The notes below the pieces were generated by a model. That model saw only the letters and a program-made list of their open reading frames with translations. It was not told the DNA's origin and made no database searches. Below, piece by piece: positions 12,808-21,443 of a stretch of DNA of 64,000 bases (position 1 is the stretch's first letter; the number at the start of each line of letters is the position of its first letter). The position numbers and the translations under genes were made by a program. This DNA comes from Streptomyces sp. NBC_00775 (GTDB taxonomy: Bacteria > Actinomycetota > Actinomycetes > Streptomycetales > Streptomycetaceae), in NCBI RefSeq assembly GCF_036347135.1, contig NZ_CP108938.1, positions 8,432,001 to 8,496,000 of the forward strand, read 5' to 3'.

Positions 12808-12909
12808 AGTTGCTCGCGTCCACTGTGTTAGTTCTGAGACAACGAACCGTTGTCGGCCAGAGCAGAACATTCAACTGAAAAGTGTGCTTGTTCGCTCGAA
12901 ACCATTAGG

Positions 12910-13028
12910 GTTTCGGTGGTCATAGCGTGAGGGAAACGCCCGGTTACATTCCGAACCCGGAAGCTAAGCCTCACAGCGCCGATGGTACTGCAGGGGGGAC
13001 CCTGTGGGAGAGTAGGACGCCGCCGAAC
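12910..13028 (+). rRNA. rrf: 5S ribosomal RNA
   Basis: About 119 nt, beginning GTTTCGGTGGTCATAGCGTG with the conserved CCGAACCCGGAAGCTAAG loop and the closing strand GGACGCCGCCGAAC. It follows 23S by about 100 bp in the usual order. Confidence 0.96.
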
Positions 13029-13038
13029 AATATTTGGA

Positions 13039-13089
13039 GGACCTCTGGTCCCAGCGACTCGCTGGGACCAGAGGTCCTTTTTTGTTTTT
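13039..13089 (+). terminator. rRNA operon terminator
   Basis: A 17-bp perfect stem GGACCTCTGGTCCCAGC (13039-13055) / 13061-13077 with a GACTC loop, followed by TTTTTTTGTTTTT. It is the strongest intrinsic terminator in the window and closes the rrn operon. Confidence 0.95.
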
Positions 13090-13153
13090 CCGAAGCGCGC
13101 CGAGTACCTGGCTGCGCGAGAATGACTTGCGGTACCGAAGACAGGAGTCACCC

Positions 13154-15436
13154 ATGTCCACCAACTCTCCCGATGAGCGACCGGAGCGCGACCAGCGCCG
13201 CCGGGACAGTGGTGACCGCGGCGGCTACCGCGGGGGCCCGCGCCGCGACAACGACCGGGGCGGGTCCGACCGCGGTGGTTTCCGCCGCGACGACCGCCGT
13301 GATGGTGATCGAGGCGGTGACCGCGGTGGCTTCCGCCGGGACGACCGTCCCAGCGGTCCGCGCCGTGATGACAACCGTGGCGGTGGCGGCTTCCGTCGCG
13401 ATGACAATCGTGGCGGTGGCAGTGGCGGTGGCGATCGCGGTGGGCGCCCGCCGTTCCGTCGCGACGACCGCCCCAGCGGACCCAGCCGTGATGATCGCGA
13501 CCGTGGCGGCTTCCGCCGGGACGGCGACCGTCCTGCCGCCCGTCGTGACGACGACCGCGGCGGCTTCCGCCGGGACGACCGTCCCAGCGGTCCGCGCCGT
13601 GATGACAACCGTGGCGGCGGCTTCCGTCGGGACGACCGTCGGGATGACCGGCGTGACGATCGTCGTGACAGCGGCGACCGTGGTGGCTTCCGTCGCGATG
13701 ATCGCCGTGATGACAACCGTGGTGGCGGCGGTGACCGTGGCGGCTTCCGTCGCGACGACCGCGGCGACTTCCGGCGTGACGACCGCAGGGACAGCGGTGA
13801 CCGTCCGGCCTTCCGCCGTGACGACAGGCGTGATGACCGCCGCGATGATCGTCGTGACAGCGGCGACCGTCCGGCCTTCCGTCGCGATGACAACCGTGGT
13901 GGTGGCGATCGTGGTGGCTTCCGTCGCGACGACCGCGGTGACTTCCGGCGTGACGACCGTCCCAGCGGGCCGCGCCGTGATGATGACCGTGGTGGTTTCC
14001 GCCGCGATGACAACCGTGGCGGTGGCGGCTTCCGCCGGGACGACCGCCGGGACGACCGTCGTGATGACCGGCGTGACGATCGTCGTGACAGCGGCGACCG
14101 TGGTGGCTTCCGTCGCGATGATCGCCGTGATGACAACCGTGGTGGCGGCGGTGACCGTCCGGCCTTCCGCCGTGACGACCGCGGCGACTTCCGGCGTGAC
14201 GACCGCAGGGACAGCGGTGACCGTCCGGCCTTCCGCCGTGACGACCGCAGCGACTTCCGGCGTGACGACCGCCGTGACGACCGTCGTGACGACAACCGTG
14301 GTGGCGGCGGCTTCCGTGGCCGCGACGACCGTGGCCGCGATGACCGCGGACGTGACGACCGCGGACGCGGTGGCCCGCGTCGTGACGACCGAGGCGGGCG
14401 CCCCGGTGGCTTCCGTGGTCGTGACGACCGCGGGGGCGACGACCGGCGCGGCGGCGGTTTCCGTGGCCGCGACGAGCGGGACCGTGACCGCGAGCCGATC
14501 AAGCGGCTGCCGATCCCTGACGACGTCACGGGTGAGGAGATCGACAAGGACGTACGGCAGGAGCTCCAGAGCCTGCCCAAGGGGCTTGCCGAGGATGTCT
14601 CACGGAACCTGGTGATGGTTGCCCGGCTCATCGACGAGGACCCCGAGGGTGCGTACGCGTACTCGAAGATCGCCCTGCGCCTGGCGTCGCGTGTCGCCGC
14701 CGTACGCGAGGCGGCCGGTTTCGCCGCGTACGCGAGCCAGAAGTACAGCGAGGCGCTCGCCGAGTTCCGGGCCGCGCGGCGGATGACCGGCAGCGTGGAG
14801 CTGTGGCCCGTCATGGCGGACTGTGAGCGCGGTCTGGGTCGGCCCGAGAAGGCGCTGGACATGGCCGGCGCGCCCGAGGTGCAGAAGCTGGACAAGGCCG
14901 GTCAGGTCGAGATGCGGCTCGTGGCCGCCGGTGCGCGGCGGGACATGGGGCAGCTGGATGCCGCCATCGTGACCCTCCAGAGCCCGGAGCTCGCCTCGAA
15001 CTCCGTACAGCCGTGGACCGCGCGACTGCGTTACGCGTACGCCGACGCGCTCCTCGCCGCCGGTCGTGAGGGCGAGGCACGCGAGTGGTTCGCGAAGGCT
15101 GTCGAGTCCGACAAGGACGGCAGCACGGACGCGTCCGACCGCCTTGCCGAGCTGGACGGCGTGGAGTTCGTCGACGTGCTCGTCGAGGATGAGGACGAGG
15201 CGGAGCCGGAGGCCAAGTCCGAGCCGGAGATCGAGTCCGAGTCCGAGTCCAAGGACGAGTTCGACGACGAGGACGAGGACGACGACGAGGTCGAAATCGA
15301 CGACGAAGAAGACGGCGACGAAGAAGACGAGGCCGACGCCGAGGAAGAGACTCCTCAGGCCGCGCAGGCCTCGGTCGACGGCGACGGCGACGTTGAGGAC
15401 GACGAGGACGAAGAGGGCGACGCTCCTCAGAGCTGA
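13154..15436 (+). CDS. Giant Arg/Asp/Gly-repeat protein with helical-repeat domain and acidic tail
   Basis: A 760-residue protein. Residues about 1-445 are a low-complexity polyampholyte built from variants of GGFRRDDRRD, DNRGGGG, RPSGPRRDD and SGDRPAFRRDD. This domain is rich in RGG/RG and in DR pairs. Residues about 447-670 form a folded, TPR-like helical domain (KRLPIPDDVTGEEIDKDVR; LRLASRVAAVREAAGFAAYA; EALAEFRAARRMTGSVELWP; DALLAAGREGEAREWFAKAV). Residues about 672-760 are almost entirely Asp/Glu. Basic N- and acidic C-termini suggest self-association or RNA binding, which is inference. Start ATG 13154 has AGGAG upstream; a longer frame reaching into the rrn terminator is rejected. The gene sits 65 bp past the rrn terminator. 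I know similar TPR proteins in Streptomyces but no function. Confidence 0.88.
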   Translation: MSTNSPDERPERDQRRRDSGDRGGYRGGPRRDNDRGGSDRGGFRRDDRRDGDRGGDRGGFRRDDRPSGPRRDDNRGGGGFRRDDNRGGGSGGGDRGGRPPFRRDDRPSGPSRDDRDRGGFRRDGDRPAARRDDDRGGFRRDDRPSGPRRDDNRGGGFRRDDRRDDRRDDRRDSGDRGGFRRDDRRDDNRGGGGDRGGFRRDDRGDFRRDDRRDSGDRPAFRRDDRRDDRRDDRRDSGDRPAFRRDDNRGGGDRGGFRRDDRGDFRRDDRPSGPRRDDDRGGFRRDDNRGGGGFRRDDRRDDRRDDRRDDRRDSGDRGGFRRDDRRDDNRGGGGDRPAFRRDDRGDFRRDDRRDSGDRPAFRRDDRSDFRRDDRRDDRRDDNRGGGGFRGRDDRGRDDRGRDDRGRGGPRRDDRGGRPGGFRGRDDRGGDDRRGGGFRGRDERDRDREPIKRLPIPDDVTGEEIDKDVRQELQSLPKGLAEDVSRNLVMVARLIDEDPEGAYAYSKIALRLASRVAAVREAAGFAAYASQKYSEALAEFRAARRMTGSVELWPVMADCERGLGRPEKALDMAGAPEVQKLDKAGQVEMRLVAAGARRDMGQLDAAIVTLQSPELASNSVQPWTARLRYAYADALLAAGREGEAREWFAKAVESDKDGSTDASDRLAELDGVEFVDVLVEDEDEAEPEAKSEPEIESESESKDEFDDEDEDDDEVEIDDEEDGDEEDEADAEEETPQAAQASVDGDGDVEDDEDEEGDAPQS
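13643..14246 (+). repeat. Internal duplication within the Arg/Asp repeat domain
   Basis: The segments 13643-13826 and 14063-14246 are nearly identical at exactly 420 bp offset. The first 96 bp match perfectly, a roughly 17-bp patch differs, and about 70 bp match again. The offset is a multiple of three, so the duplication expands the repeat domain in frame. Shorter units (CGTGACGACCG, TTCCGTCGCGA) recur throughout. Confidence 0.85.
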
Positions 15437-15482
15437 CGCCGGGCGTACGTAAAAACAGCAGAAGCAGGCGTACGTAGATACA

Positions 15483-15522
15483 CACGGGCGGCGGGATTCC
15501 GGAAGGAGTCCCGCCGCCCGTG
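15483..15522. terminator. Bidirectional terminator between convergent genes
   Basis: A 14-bp perfect stem CACGGGCGGCGGGA/TCCCGCCGCCCGTG (15483-15496 with 15509-15522). It lies between the acidic-tail gene (ends 15436) and the DUF1015 gene (ends 15537). Confidence 0.85.
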
Positions 15523-15536
15523 GGCGTTTCAGGGGG

Positions 15537-16829
15537 TCAGCGCGACAGCTCCCGCAGCACCAGCCCCGACGCCGGCTTGGGGCCGAACGACGTCGACTTG
15601 CGGGGCATCGTGACGCCCTGGCGGGCGAGGTCGCGTACGACCTCCTCGCGGACCGGGTACATGAGGACGGCCGTGCCGCCGTCGCGCTCCGCCTTCTCGA
15701 CCGTGGCGGTCGTGTCGTGGATGTACGCGATGTGCGCGGGCGAGTCCTCCGGGATGTCCCAGACGTGGTCGAGGAGCGTGGCGTGCAGGACCGTCGCGTC
15801 CAGGGTGCGCCAGGCCTCGGGGTGGTCGGCCGGGATCGTGCGGGCGAGGAGGCCGGGGTCCGGGCGGTCGACCAGGTGGAACGCGCCGTCGCCCGCGAGC
15901 AGGAAGGCGTTGCCCTCGGAGGCCGCCGTGGCGAGGGTCTCCAGGGCTTCGGCGAGGGGGACGTCGAGGTGGCGTACCCGGAAGGAGCCCGTGAGGGCGT
16001 TGAGCGCGTCGGCGACCGGCAGGCGGTGCAGCAGGCGGTGGATAGCGCGGACGCGGAGCGGATAGCGCGCGGTGTCCACCAGGAGGACCAGGCCGTAGTC
16101 CCAGGGGCTGGGGGACGGGTGCTCCGCGCGTAGACGCAGATACGTCGCCCAGCGGTGGTGGCCGTCGGCGATGAGCGCCTGGTGGTGGTGGAGATCTGTC
16201 TGGATCTCGGCCAGCTCGGCCGGATGGGTGACCGCCCACAGACGGTGGCTGAAGCCGTCCTCCGTGGTGGTCGACAACAGCGGCGGGCGCTCGGCGGTGC
16301 GCTCGATGACGGCGGCCGTGCCGACCCGGGAACCGTTGCCGCGGTAGGTCAGCAGCAGGGGTTCGAGGTTGGCGGAGGTGGCGCGCATCAGGGCCGCGCG
16401 GTCCGCGATGACGTGCGGCATCACGTCCTCGTGCGGGAGGACGACGCAGTCCGACGGCTCCGACAGGCGCAGGGCGCCGATGATGCCGCGTTGCAGCATG
16501 TCGCCGTCGCGTTGCTCGTACACGTACAGGCCCGGCTCGGGGTCGGTGGTCAGGACGCCTTCCGACAGCCAGAGGCGCAGGGTTTCGGCCGCCTGTTGGT
16601 TGCGGGCGGTGGGGGTGCCGTCCTGGGGGAGGATCAGCCGGACGATGTTGTGCGGGTCGGCGGATTCGAGTTCGAGCAGGCCGTCGGGCCGTACGACGAC
16701 GTCGTACGGCGGGGATGTCACGGCGGCCAGGCTGCCGACCCGGTCGGGGTCGTAGCGCAGGCCCCGGAACGGGGTCAGATCGAGGCCGCTGCGCGCCGGT
16801 GTTGCCTCCGCGGGACCTGCATAGTTCAT
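15537..16829 (-). CDS. DUF1015 family protein
   Basis: A 430-residue soluble protein with the conserved motifs of DUF1015: FRGLRYDPDRVG, TSPPYDVV, HNIVRLILP, an LYVYEQRDGDMLQRGIIG block, IADGHHRWATYLRLRA in the centre, and RKSTSFGPKPASGLVLREL near the C-terminus. The biochemical role is not firmly established. The invariant histidine pair in DGHHR and the C-terminal Lys/Ser/Thr suggest a nucleotide- or phosphate-handling site, which is speculation. Start ATG is at 16829. It is divergent from the HAD phosphatase with only 72 bp between the starts. Confidence 0.88.
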   Translation of the reverse strand: MNYAGPAEATPARSGLDLTPFRGLRYDPDRVGSLAAVTSPPYDVVVRPDGLLELESADPHNIVRLILPQDGTPTARNQQAAETLRLWLSEGVLTTDPEPGLYVYEQRDGDMLQRGIIGALRLSEPSDCVVLPHEDVMPHVIADRAALMRATSANLEPLLLTYRGNGSRVGTAAVIERTAERPPLLSTTTEDGFSHRLWAVTHPAELAEIQTDLHHHQALIADGHHRWATYLRLRAEHPSPSPWDYGLVLLVDTARYPLRVRAIHRLLHRLPVADALNALTGSFRVRHLDVPLAEALETLATAASEGNAFLLAGDGAFHLVDRPDPGLLARTIPADHPEAWRTLDATVLHATLLDHVWDIPEDSPAHIAYIHDTTATVEKAERDGGTAVLMYPVREEVVRDLARQGVTMPRKSTSFGPKPASGLVLRELSR

Positions 16830-16901
16830 TCAGGCATCGTAAGTGTGTCAGTGGCATGCGCGATGATCGGGGGAAAGAGATCGAACGAGGAGCGATGTGT
16901 A

Positions 16902-17930
16902 ATGAGCCAGACCGTCAGGACGCGGCCCGACGGCAGTGGCCAGGCCCTGAGCGAGGCGTACGACACGGCGCTGCTCGACCTGGACGGGGTGGTGTACGCG
17001 GGCGGTAACGCGATCGCGTACGCCGTGGAGTCCCTCGGCACGGCCCGCTCGGGCGGGATGCACCTCGCGTACGTCACGAACAACGCGCTGCGGACGCCGG
17101 ACGCCGTGGCCGCCCACCTGACGGAGCTGGGGATACCGACGGGGGCCTCGGACGTCATCACCTCGGCGCAGGCCGCGGCCCGGCTCATCAGCGAGCAGGT
17201 GCCCGCCGGCGCGCGCGTGCTGGTCATCGGCGGAGAGGGGCTGCGCGTCGCGCTGCGCGAGCGCGGCCTTGAGCCGGTCGAGTCGGCGGACGACGATCCG
17301 GCGGCGGTCGTCCAGGGGTTCGGCGGTGCGGATCTTCCTTGGGGACGCTTCGCGGAAGCGAGCTACGCCATCGCGCGCGGGGTGCCGTGGTTCGCCTCCA
17401 ACACCGATCTGACGATCCCCAGCGCGCGCGGAATCGCCCCGGGGAACGGTGCGGCGGTGGAGGTCGTACGGATCGCCACGGGCGCCGAGCCGCAGGTGGC
17501 GGGCAAGCCGCTGCCCCCGATGCACCGCGAGACGATCCTGCGGACCGGGGCGAAGCGGCCGCTGGTGGTCGGTGACCGGCTGGACACGGACATCGAGGGC
17601 GCGTTCAACGGCGAGGTGGACTCGCTGCTCGTGCTCACCGGGGTGACGGACGGCGCGCAGCTTCTCGCCGCCCCGCCGCAGCACCGGCCGACGTATGTCG
17701 ACGCGGATCTGCGCGGTCTGCTCACCGGGCAGCCGGATGTCGTCGAGGCGGGCGAAGGGTTCCGCTGCGGCGGCTGGACGGCGACGGCAGGGCGGGAGCG
17801 GCTGGAGCTGGAGGGCGACGGCGAGGCCATCGACGGGCTGCGGGCGCTGTGCGCGGCGGCGTGGACGGCGGCCGGGGACGGGGCGTACGAGCTGGACGGG
17901 GGGAAGGCGCTGGCGCGGCTGGGGCTTTGA
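16902..17930 (+). CDS. HAD-superfamily IIA phosphatase (NagD/PGP-like)
   Basis: A 342-residue HAD hydrolase with a C2-type cap. Motif I is LLDLDGVVYAGG (nucleophile and acid Asp), motif II is AYVTNNALRTP, and motifs III/IV are KPLPPMHRETIL and VVGDRLDTDIEGAFN. The family includes phosphoglycolate and p-nitrophenyl phosphatases and UMP phosphatase (NagD). The C-terminus carries an extra domain (FRCGGWTATAGRERLELEGD) seen in actinobacterial members. ATG 16902 is preceded by GAGGAG about 10 bases upstream; longer open frame upstream lies antisense to DUF1015 and is rejected. Confidence 0.9.
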   Translation: MSQTVRTRPDGSGQALSEAYDTALLDLDGVVYAGGNAIAYAVESLGTARSGGMHLAYVTNNALRTPDAVAAHLTELGIPTGASDVITSAQAAARLISEQVPAGARVLVIGGEGLRVALRERGLEPVESADDDPAAVVQGFGGADLPWGRFAEASYAIARGVPWFASNTDLTIPSARGIAPGNGAAVEVVRIATGAEPQVAGKPLPPMHRETILRTGAKRPLVVGDRLDTDIEGAFNGEVDSLLVLTGVTDGAQLLAAPPQHRPTYVDADLRGLLTGQPDVVEAGEGFRCGGWTATAGRERLELEGDGEAIDGLRALCAAAWTAAGDGAYELDGGKALARLGL

Positions 17931-18073
17931 GTGCGGAGGGGGCGGCGCCGGCGCGGCTCGGGTGGTGAACGCATGGGCGGCTCGTGCGTGTCGTTCATCG
18001 GCGGTGGCTCGTGTTGCCCCTCGGCGGTGGCTCGCGCCGCTCATCAGCGGTGACAGGGGATCGAGCCGCCGTG

Positions 18074-18092
18074 CGAGGGTAGGCTAACCTAA
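18074..18092 (+). promoter_or_regulatory. Iron box (DmdR/IdeR operator) of the iron importer
   Basis: CGAGGGTAGGCTAACCTAA matches the actinobacterial iron box TTAGGTTAGGCTAACCTAA at 16 of 19 positions. It ends five bases before the GTG start. The embedded TAGGCT (18080-18085) could be the -10 hexamer, which would place the transcript start only a few bases from the start codon. Iron-loaded DmdR would then block RNA polymerase directly. Confidence 0.85.
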
Positions 18093-18096
18093 CCTC

Positions 18097-19140
18097 GTGT
18101 TGGTCGACAGTCCTCCCGAACAGCGCGCGGAGACCGCCCCCGCGCCCCCAACCCGCCGGGCGATACGTGTCTTTGGGCTCCTCGCGTCCGTGGGTGTCCT
18201 GGTGCTCGTCGCGCTGGCGAGCGTCGCGATCGGTGCGAAAGCGCTGCCGCTGGACCAGGTCTGGCACGGCCTGTTCCACGACTCGGGGACGTACGCCGAC
18301 GTCGTGGTCGCCGACCGGATCTCCCGTACCGTCCTGGGGCTGCTGGTCGGCGCGGCGCTCGGGTTGTCCGGCGCGGTCCTCCAGGCGCTCACCCGCAATC
18401 CGTTGGCGGATCCCGGGCTGCTCGGCATCAACGCGGGCGCGTCCGCCGCCGTAGTCACCGCCATCACGTACTTCGGCGTCACGAGTCTGAGCGGCTACGT
18501 CTGGTTCGCCTTCTTCGGAGCGGCCGCGGTCGGCGCGCTGGTCTGGTTCCTGGGCGGCAGCCGGGGTGCGACGCCGGTGCGGCTCGCGCTGGCCGGCACC
18601 GCGATCTCCGCCGCCCTTTACGGCTACCTCCAGGCCGTGATGATCATGGACGATGCGGCGCTCGGCAAGATGCGCTTCTGGACGGTCGGTTCGCTGGCCT
18701 CGGCCACCGACACGACCATCAAGCAGGTACTGCCGTTCCTGGCGGTCGGCACGATCGTCGCGCTGGCCCTCGCCCGGCCGCTGAACGCGGTGGCCATGGG
18801 CGACGACACCGCCCGCGCGCTCGGCGCCCATCTGAACCGCACCCGCGCCCTGTCCATGGCCGCCGCCACCGTGCTGTGCGGCGCGGCGACCGCCGCCTGC
18901 GGACCGATCGTGTTCGTCGGACTGATGGTCACGCACGTCGTCCGGTCCTTCACGGGGCCCGACCTGCGCTGGATCCTGCCGTACGCCACCGTCCTGTCGC
19001 CGGTGCTGCTGCTCGGTGCCGATGTGGTCGGGCGGATGGTCGCCCGGCCTGCGGAGCTTCAGGTGGGTATCGTCACCGCGGTTCTCGGCGGCCCGGTCTT
19101 CATCTTTCTCGTACGGCGACGGAGGACGGCGCAGCTGTGA
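18097..19140 (+). CDS. FecCD-type iron-siderophore ABC permease (first)
   Basis: A 347-residue integral membrane permease with about nine to ten hydrophobic segments. Family signature stretches are RTVLGLLVGAALGLSGAVLQ, LTRNPLADPGLLGINAGA and ACGPIVFVGLMVTHVVRSFT. It is the BtuC/FepD-like half of an importer for ferric siderophores. The start is GTG at 18097 with no ribosome site, just after an iron box, so the mRNA is probably leaderless or nearly so. The stop overlaps the next start (GTGA). Confidence 0.93.
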   Translation: MLVDSPPEQRAETAPAPPTRRAIRVFGLLASVGVLVLVALASVAIGAKALPLDQVWHGLFHDSGTYADVVVADRISRTVLGLLVGAALGLSGAVLQALTRNPLADPGLLGINAGASAAVVTAITYFGVTSLSGYVWFAFFGAAAVGALVWFLGGSRGATPVRLALAGTAISAALYGYLQAVMIMDDAALGKMRFWTVGSLASATDTTIKQVLPFLAVGTIVALALARPLNAVAMGDDTARALGAHLNRTRALSMAAATVLCGAATAACGPIVFVGLMVTHVVRSFTGPDLRWILPYATVLSPVLLLGADVVGRMVARPAELQVGIVTAVLGGPVFIFLVRRRRTAQL

Positions 19141-20195
19141 CGACCACACGTAAGCCGACTCCCGCCATCAGGGCAGTCCGTGCGCGCGGCGGTCTCTCCG
19201 TCCGGCTCGACGTCCGGGCGTTCACCGTCGTCGTGCTGCTGCTGGTGGCCGCTCTCACCGCGAGTGTGGTGCTGATCGGTACCGGCGACTTCCCGATCCC
19301 GGCCGGCGACGTCCTCAAGACGCTGGTCGGCAACGGAAACGCCGGCCAGGAGTTCATCGTCAACGAACTGCGGCTGCCGCGGGTCCTCGTCGGCCTGCTC
19401 GTCGGGGCCTCGCTCGGGCTCGGCGGGGCGCTCTTCCAGTCCATCTCCCGCAATCCGCTGGGCAGCCCGGACGTGCTCGGCCTCGGACAGGGCTCGACGG
19501 CCGGCGCGCTCATCATGATCGTGCTGTTCTCCGGGACCGCGACCCAGGTCGCCCTCGGGGCGCTCGTCGGCGGACTCGTGACCGGGCTCGCCATCTATCT
19601 GCTCGCGTGGAAGCAAGGGGTGCACGGGTATCGACTGGTCCTGGTCGGCATCGGTGTCTCCGCGATCGTTACGGCGGTCAACGGCTATCTGCTCACCAAG
19701 GCCGACATCGTCGACGCGGCCCGCGCGATCGTCTGGATGACCGGCTCGCTCAACGGCCGTGACTGGGCCCAGGTCTGGCCGCTGCTCATCATGTGCGCCG
19801 TCCTCGTGCCGCTCGTCCTGGGCAACGCGCGAGGGCTGCGCATGCTGGAGATGGGCGACGACGTCTCGTACGCCCTCGGGGTGCGCGTCGAGCGCGTACG
19901 ACTGCTGCTGATGCTGTCCGCCGTACTGCTGACCGCGGGCGCCACCGCGGCCGCGGGCCCGGTCGGTTTCGTGGCGCTCACCGCGCCGCAGCTCGCCCGG
20001 CGGCTGACCCGGTCGCCCGGACCGAACCTGGTGCCGTCGATGTGCATGGGCGCGACCCTGCTGATCGTCGCGGACTGGACCTCGCAGCGGGCCTTCGGCG
20101 CCGATCAGCTGCCCGTCGGCGTCGTGACCGGTGTCCTCGGCGGCGTCTATCTGCTGTGGCTGCTCGTCACCGAGCGCAAGGCGGGCCGGATATGA
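19137..20195 (+). CDS. FecCD-type iron-siderophore ABC permease (second)
   Basis: A 352-residue permease paralogous to the preceding one: ELRLPRVLVGLLVGASLGLG, SISRNPLGSPDVLGLGQGS, LEMGDDVSYALGVRVERVR and GPVGFVALTAPQLARRLT. It corresponds to FepG and makes the heterodimeric channel. GTG at 19137 overlaps the preceding stop by four bases and GGAGGAC lies upstream, indicating translational coupling. No substrate-binding lipoprotein gene is found on either side, so the importer must borrow one encoded elsewhere. Confidence 0.93.
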   Translation: MTTTRKPTPAIRAVRARGGLSVRLDVRAFTVVVLLLVAALTASVVLIGTGDFPIPAGDVLKTLVGNGNAGQEFIVNELRLPRVLVGLLVGASLGLGGALFQSISRNPLGSPDVLGLGQGSTAGALIMIVLFSGTATQVALGALVGGLVTGLAIYLLAWKQGVHGYRLVLVGIGVSAIVTAVNGYLLTKADIVDAARAIVWMTGSLNGRDWAQVWPLLIMCAVLVPLVLGNARGLRMLEMGDDVSYALGVRVERVRLLLMLSAVLLTAGATAAAGPVGFVALTAPQLARRLTRSPGPNLVPSMCMGATLLIVADWTSQRAFGADQLPVGVVTGVLGGVYLLWLLVTERKAGRI

Positions 20196-21070
20196 GCGCC
20201 GACAACAGCGGGCCGAACAATCAAAGGAGCACTGTGAACCGCCTGTCCGCCGACAACGTCACCCTCGGCTACGACCAGCGCGTCATCGCGGAGAAGCTGT
20301 CGGTGGAGATCCCCGACAACTCCTTCACCGTGATCGTCGGCCCGAACGCCTGCGGCAAGTCCACGCTGCTGCGCGCCCTTTCGCGGATGCTCAAGCCCTC
20401 CGAGGGCCGGGTGCTCCTCGACGGGCAGGTCATCCAGTCGATGCCCGCCAAGAAGGTGGCCAGGACGCTGGGGCTGCTGCCGCAGTCGTCGATCGCGCCG
20501 GACGGGATCACCGTCGGTGACCTGGTCGGCCGGGGCCGCTATCCGCACCAGGGGCTGCTGCGCCAGTGGTCGGTGGAGGACGAGCGGGTCGTGCAGGAGT
20601 CGATGGCCTCGACCGGGGTCGCTGAGCTGGCCGATCGCTATGTCGACGAATTGTCGGGTGGCCAGCGGCAGCGCGTGTGGATCGCGATGGCACTCGCGCA
20701 GCAGACCCCGCTGCTGCTCCTCGACGAACCGACCACCTACCTCGACATCCAGCACCAGATCGACGTGCTCGACCTGTGCGCGGAGCTCCACGAGGAGCAG
20801 GGCCGCACGCTGGTCGCCGTGCTGCACGACCTCAACCACGCGGCCCGGTACGCCACCCACCTCATCGCCCTGCGCGACGGCCAGGTCATCGCCGAGGGCG
20901 CGCCGAGCGACATCGTCACGGCCGAGCTCGTCGAGCGGGTCTTCGGACTGCGCTGCCAGGTCATCGACGATCCGGAGACGAATACGCCGCTGGTGGTGCC
21001 GGCGGCGCGCAAGGCGCGTACGGCCAAGGCCGGGCAGGCGGTCGCCGCGGCGGCTACAGAAGGGTCCTGA
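20192..21070 (+). CDS. Iron-siderophore ABC transporter ATP-binding protein
   Basis: A 292-residue FepC/FhuC-type ATPase. Walker A is GPNACGKST (Ala-Cys variant common in this family), Q-loop LLPQSS, signature LSGGQRQR, Walker B LLLLDEPTTYLD and H-loop AVLHDLNHA. ATG 20192 overlaps the previous stop (ATGA). An alternative GTG at 20234 (MNRLSADNVTLGYD) has a much better ribosome site, AAAGGAG at 20223-20229, and is equally plausible. The C-terminal tail is Ala/Lys-rich and overlaps the end of the opposing SCP2 gene by 17 bp. Confidence 0.93.
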   Translation: MSADNSGPNNQRSTVNRLSADNVTLGYDQRVIAEKLSVEIPDNSFTVIVGPNACGKSTLLRALSRMLKPSEGRVLLDGQVIQSMPAKKVARTLGLLPQSSIAPDGITVGDLVGRGRYPHQGLLRQWSVEDERVVQESMASTGVAELADRYVDELSGGQRQRVWIAMALAQQTPLLLLDEPTTYLDIQHQIDVLDLCAELHEEQGRTLVAVLHDLNHAARYATHLIALRDGQVIAEGAPSDIVTAELVERVFGLRCQVIDDPETNTPLVVPAARKARTAKAGQAVAAAATEGS

Positions 21071-21401
21071 GCCGGAACAGGTCGCGCAGGCCCGCCTCCA
21101 GCTTCACTCTGCCCGAGCCCCAGGCCTTCGCGAAGTTCAGGTCGCCGTTCACCATCGAGACCAGGTCGTCGCCGTTCATGGTGAGCCGTATCTGCGCCTT
21201 GTCGTGGGGCGGGCCCTGGAGCGTGTCGAGCACCTCGATCCGGCCGTCCTTGAGACGGCCCACGAAGGTGATGTCGAGGTCGGTGATACGGCAGCTCAGC
21301 GAGCGGTCGAGCGCCGCCGCGCTGCGTACGTCGCCTTCCGCGCCCGCCATGTTGTCCGAGAGCTTGTCGAGTGCGGTGCGGCACTCCTCAATCGTCGCCA
21401 T
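21054..21401 (-). CDS. SCP2 sterol-carrier-like domain protein
   Basis: A 115-residue protein made of one SCP2-like fold: MATIEECRTALDKLSDNMAG, LSCRITDLDITFVGRLKDGR, IRLTMNGDDLVSMVNGDLNF and AWGSGRVKLEAGLRDLFRLR. Such domains bind lipids or small hydrophobic ligands. The physiological ligand in Streptomyces is unknown. It converges on the iron-transport ATPase with a 17-bp overlap and diverges from the gene at 21444 with a short shared upstream region of 42 bp. Confidence 0.88.
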   Translation of the reverse strand: MATIEECRTALDKLSDNMAGAEGDVRSAAALDRSLSCRITDLDITFVGRLKDGRIEVLDTLQGPPHDKAQIRLTMNGDDLVSMVNGDLNFAKAWGSGRVKLEAGLRDLFRLRTLL

Positions 21402-21443
21402 CGTGATCGACGGTACCGCAGGGCTTCGCGGTAGCGTCGGGGC

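Noticed and set aside
13230..14480. Regular short repeats resembling a CRISPR array
   Set aside because: The repeats are in frame inside a gene, of variable length, without unique spacers or cas genes.
13225..14895. 556-codon open frame on the minus strand, Arg/Ser/Pro-rich
   Set aside because: It is the antisense shadow of the RDD/RGG repeats; its composition (RRSSRR repeats) simply mirrors them, and there is no ribosome site.
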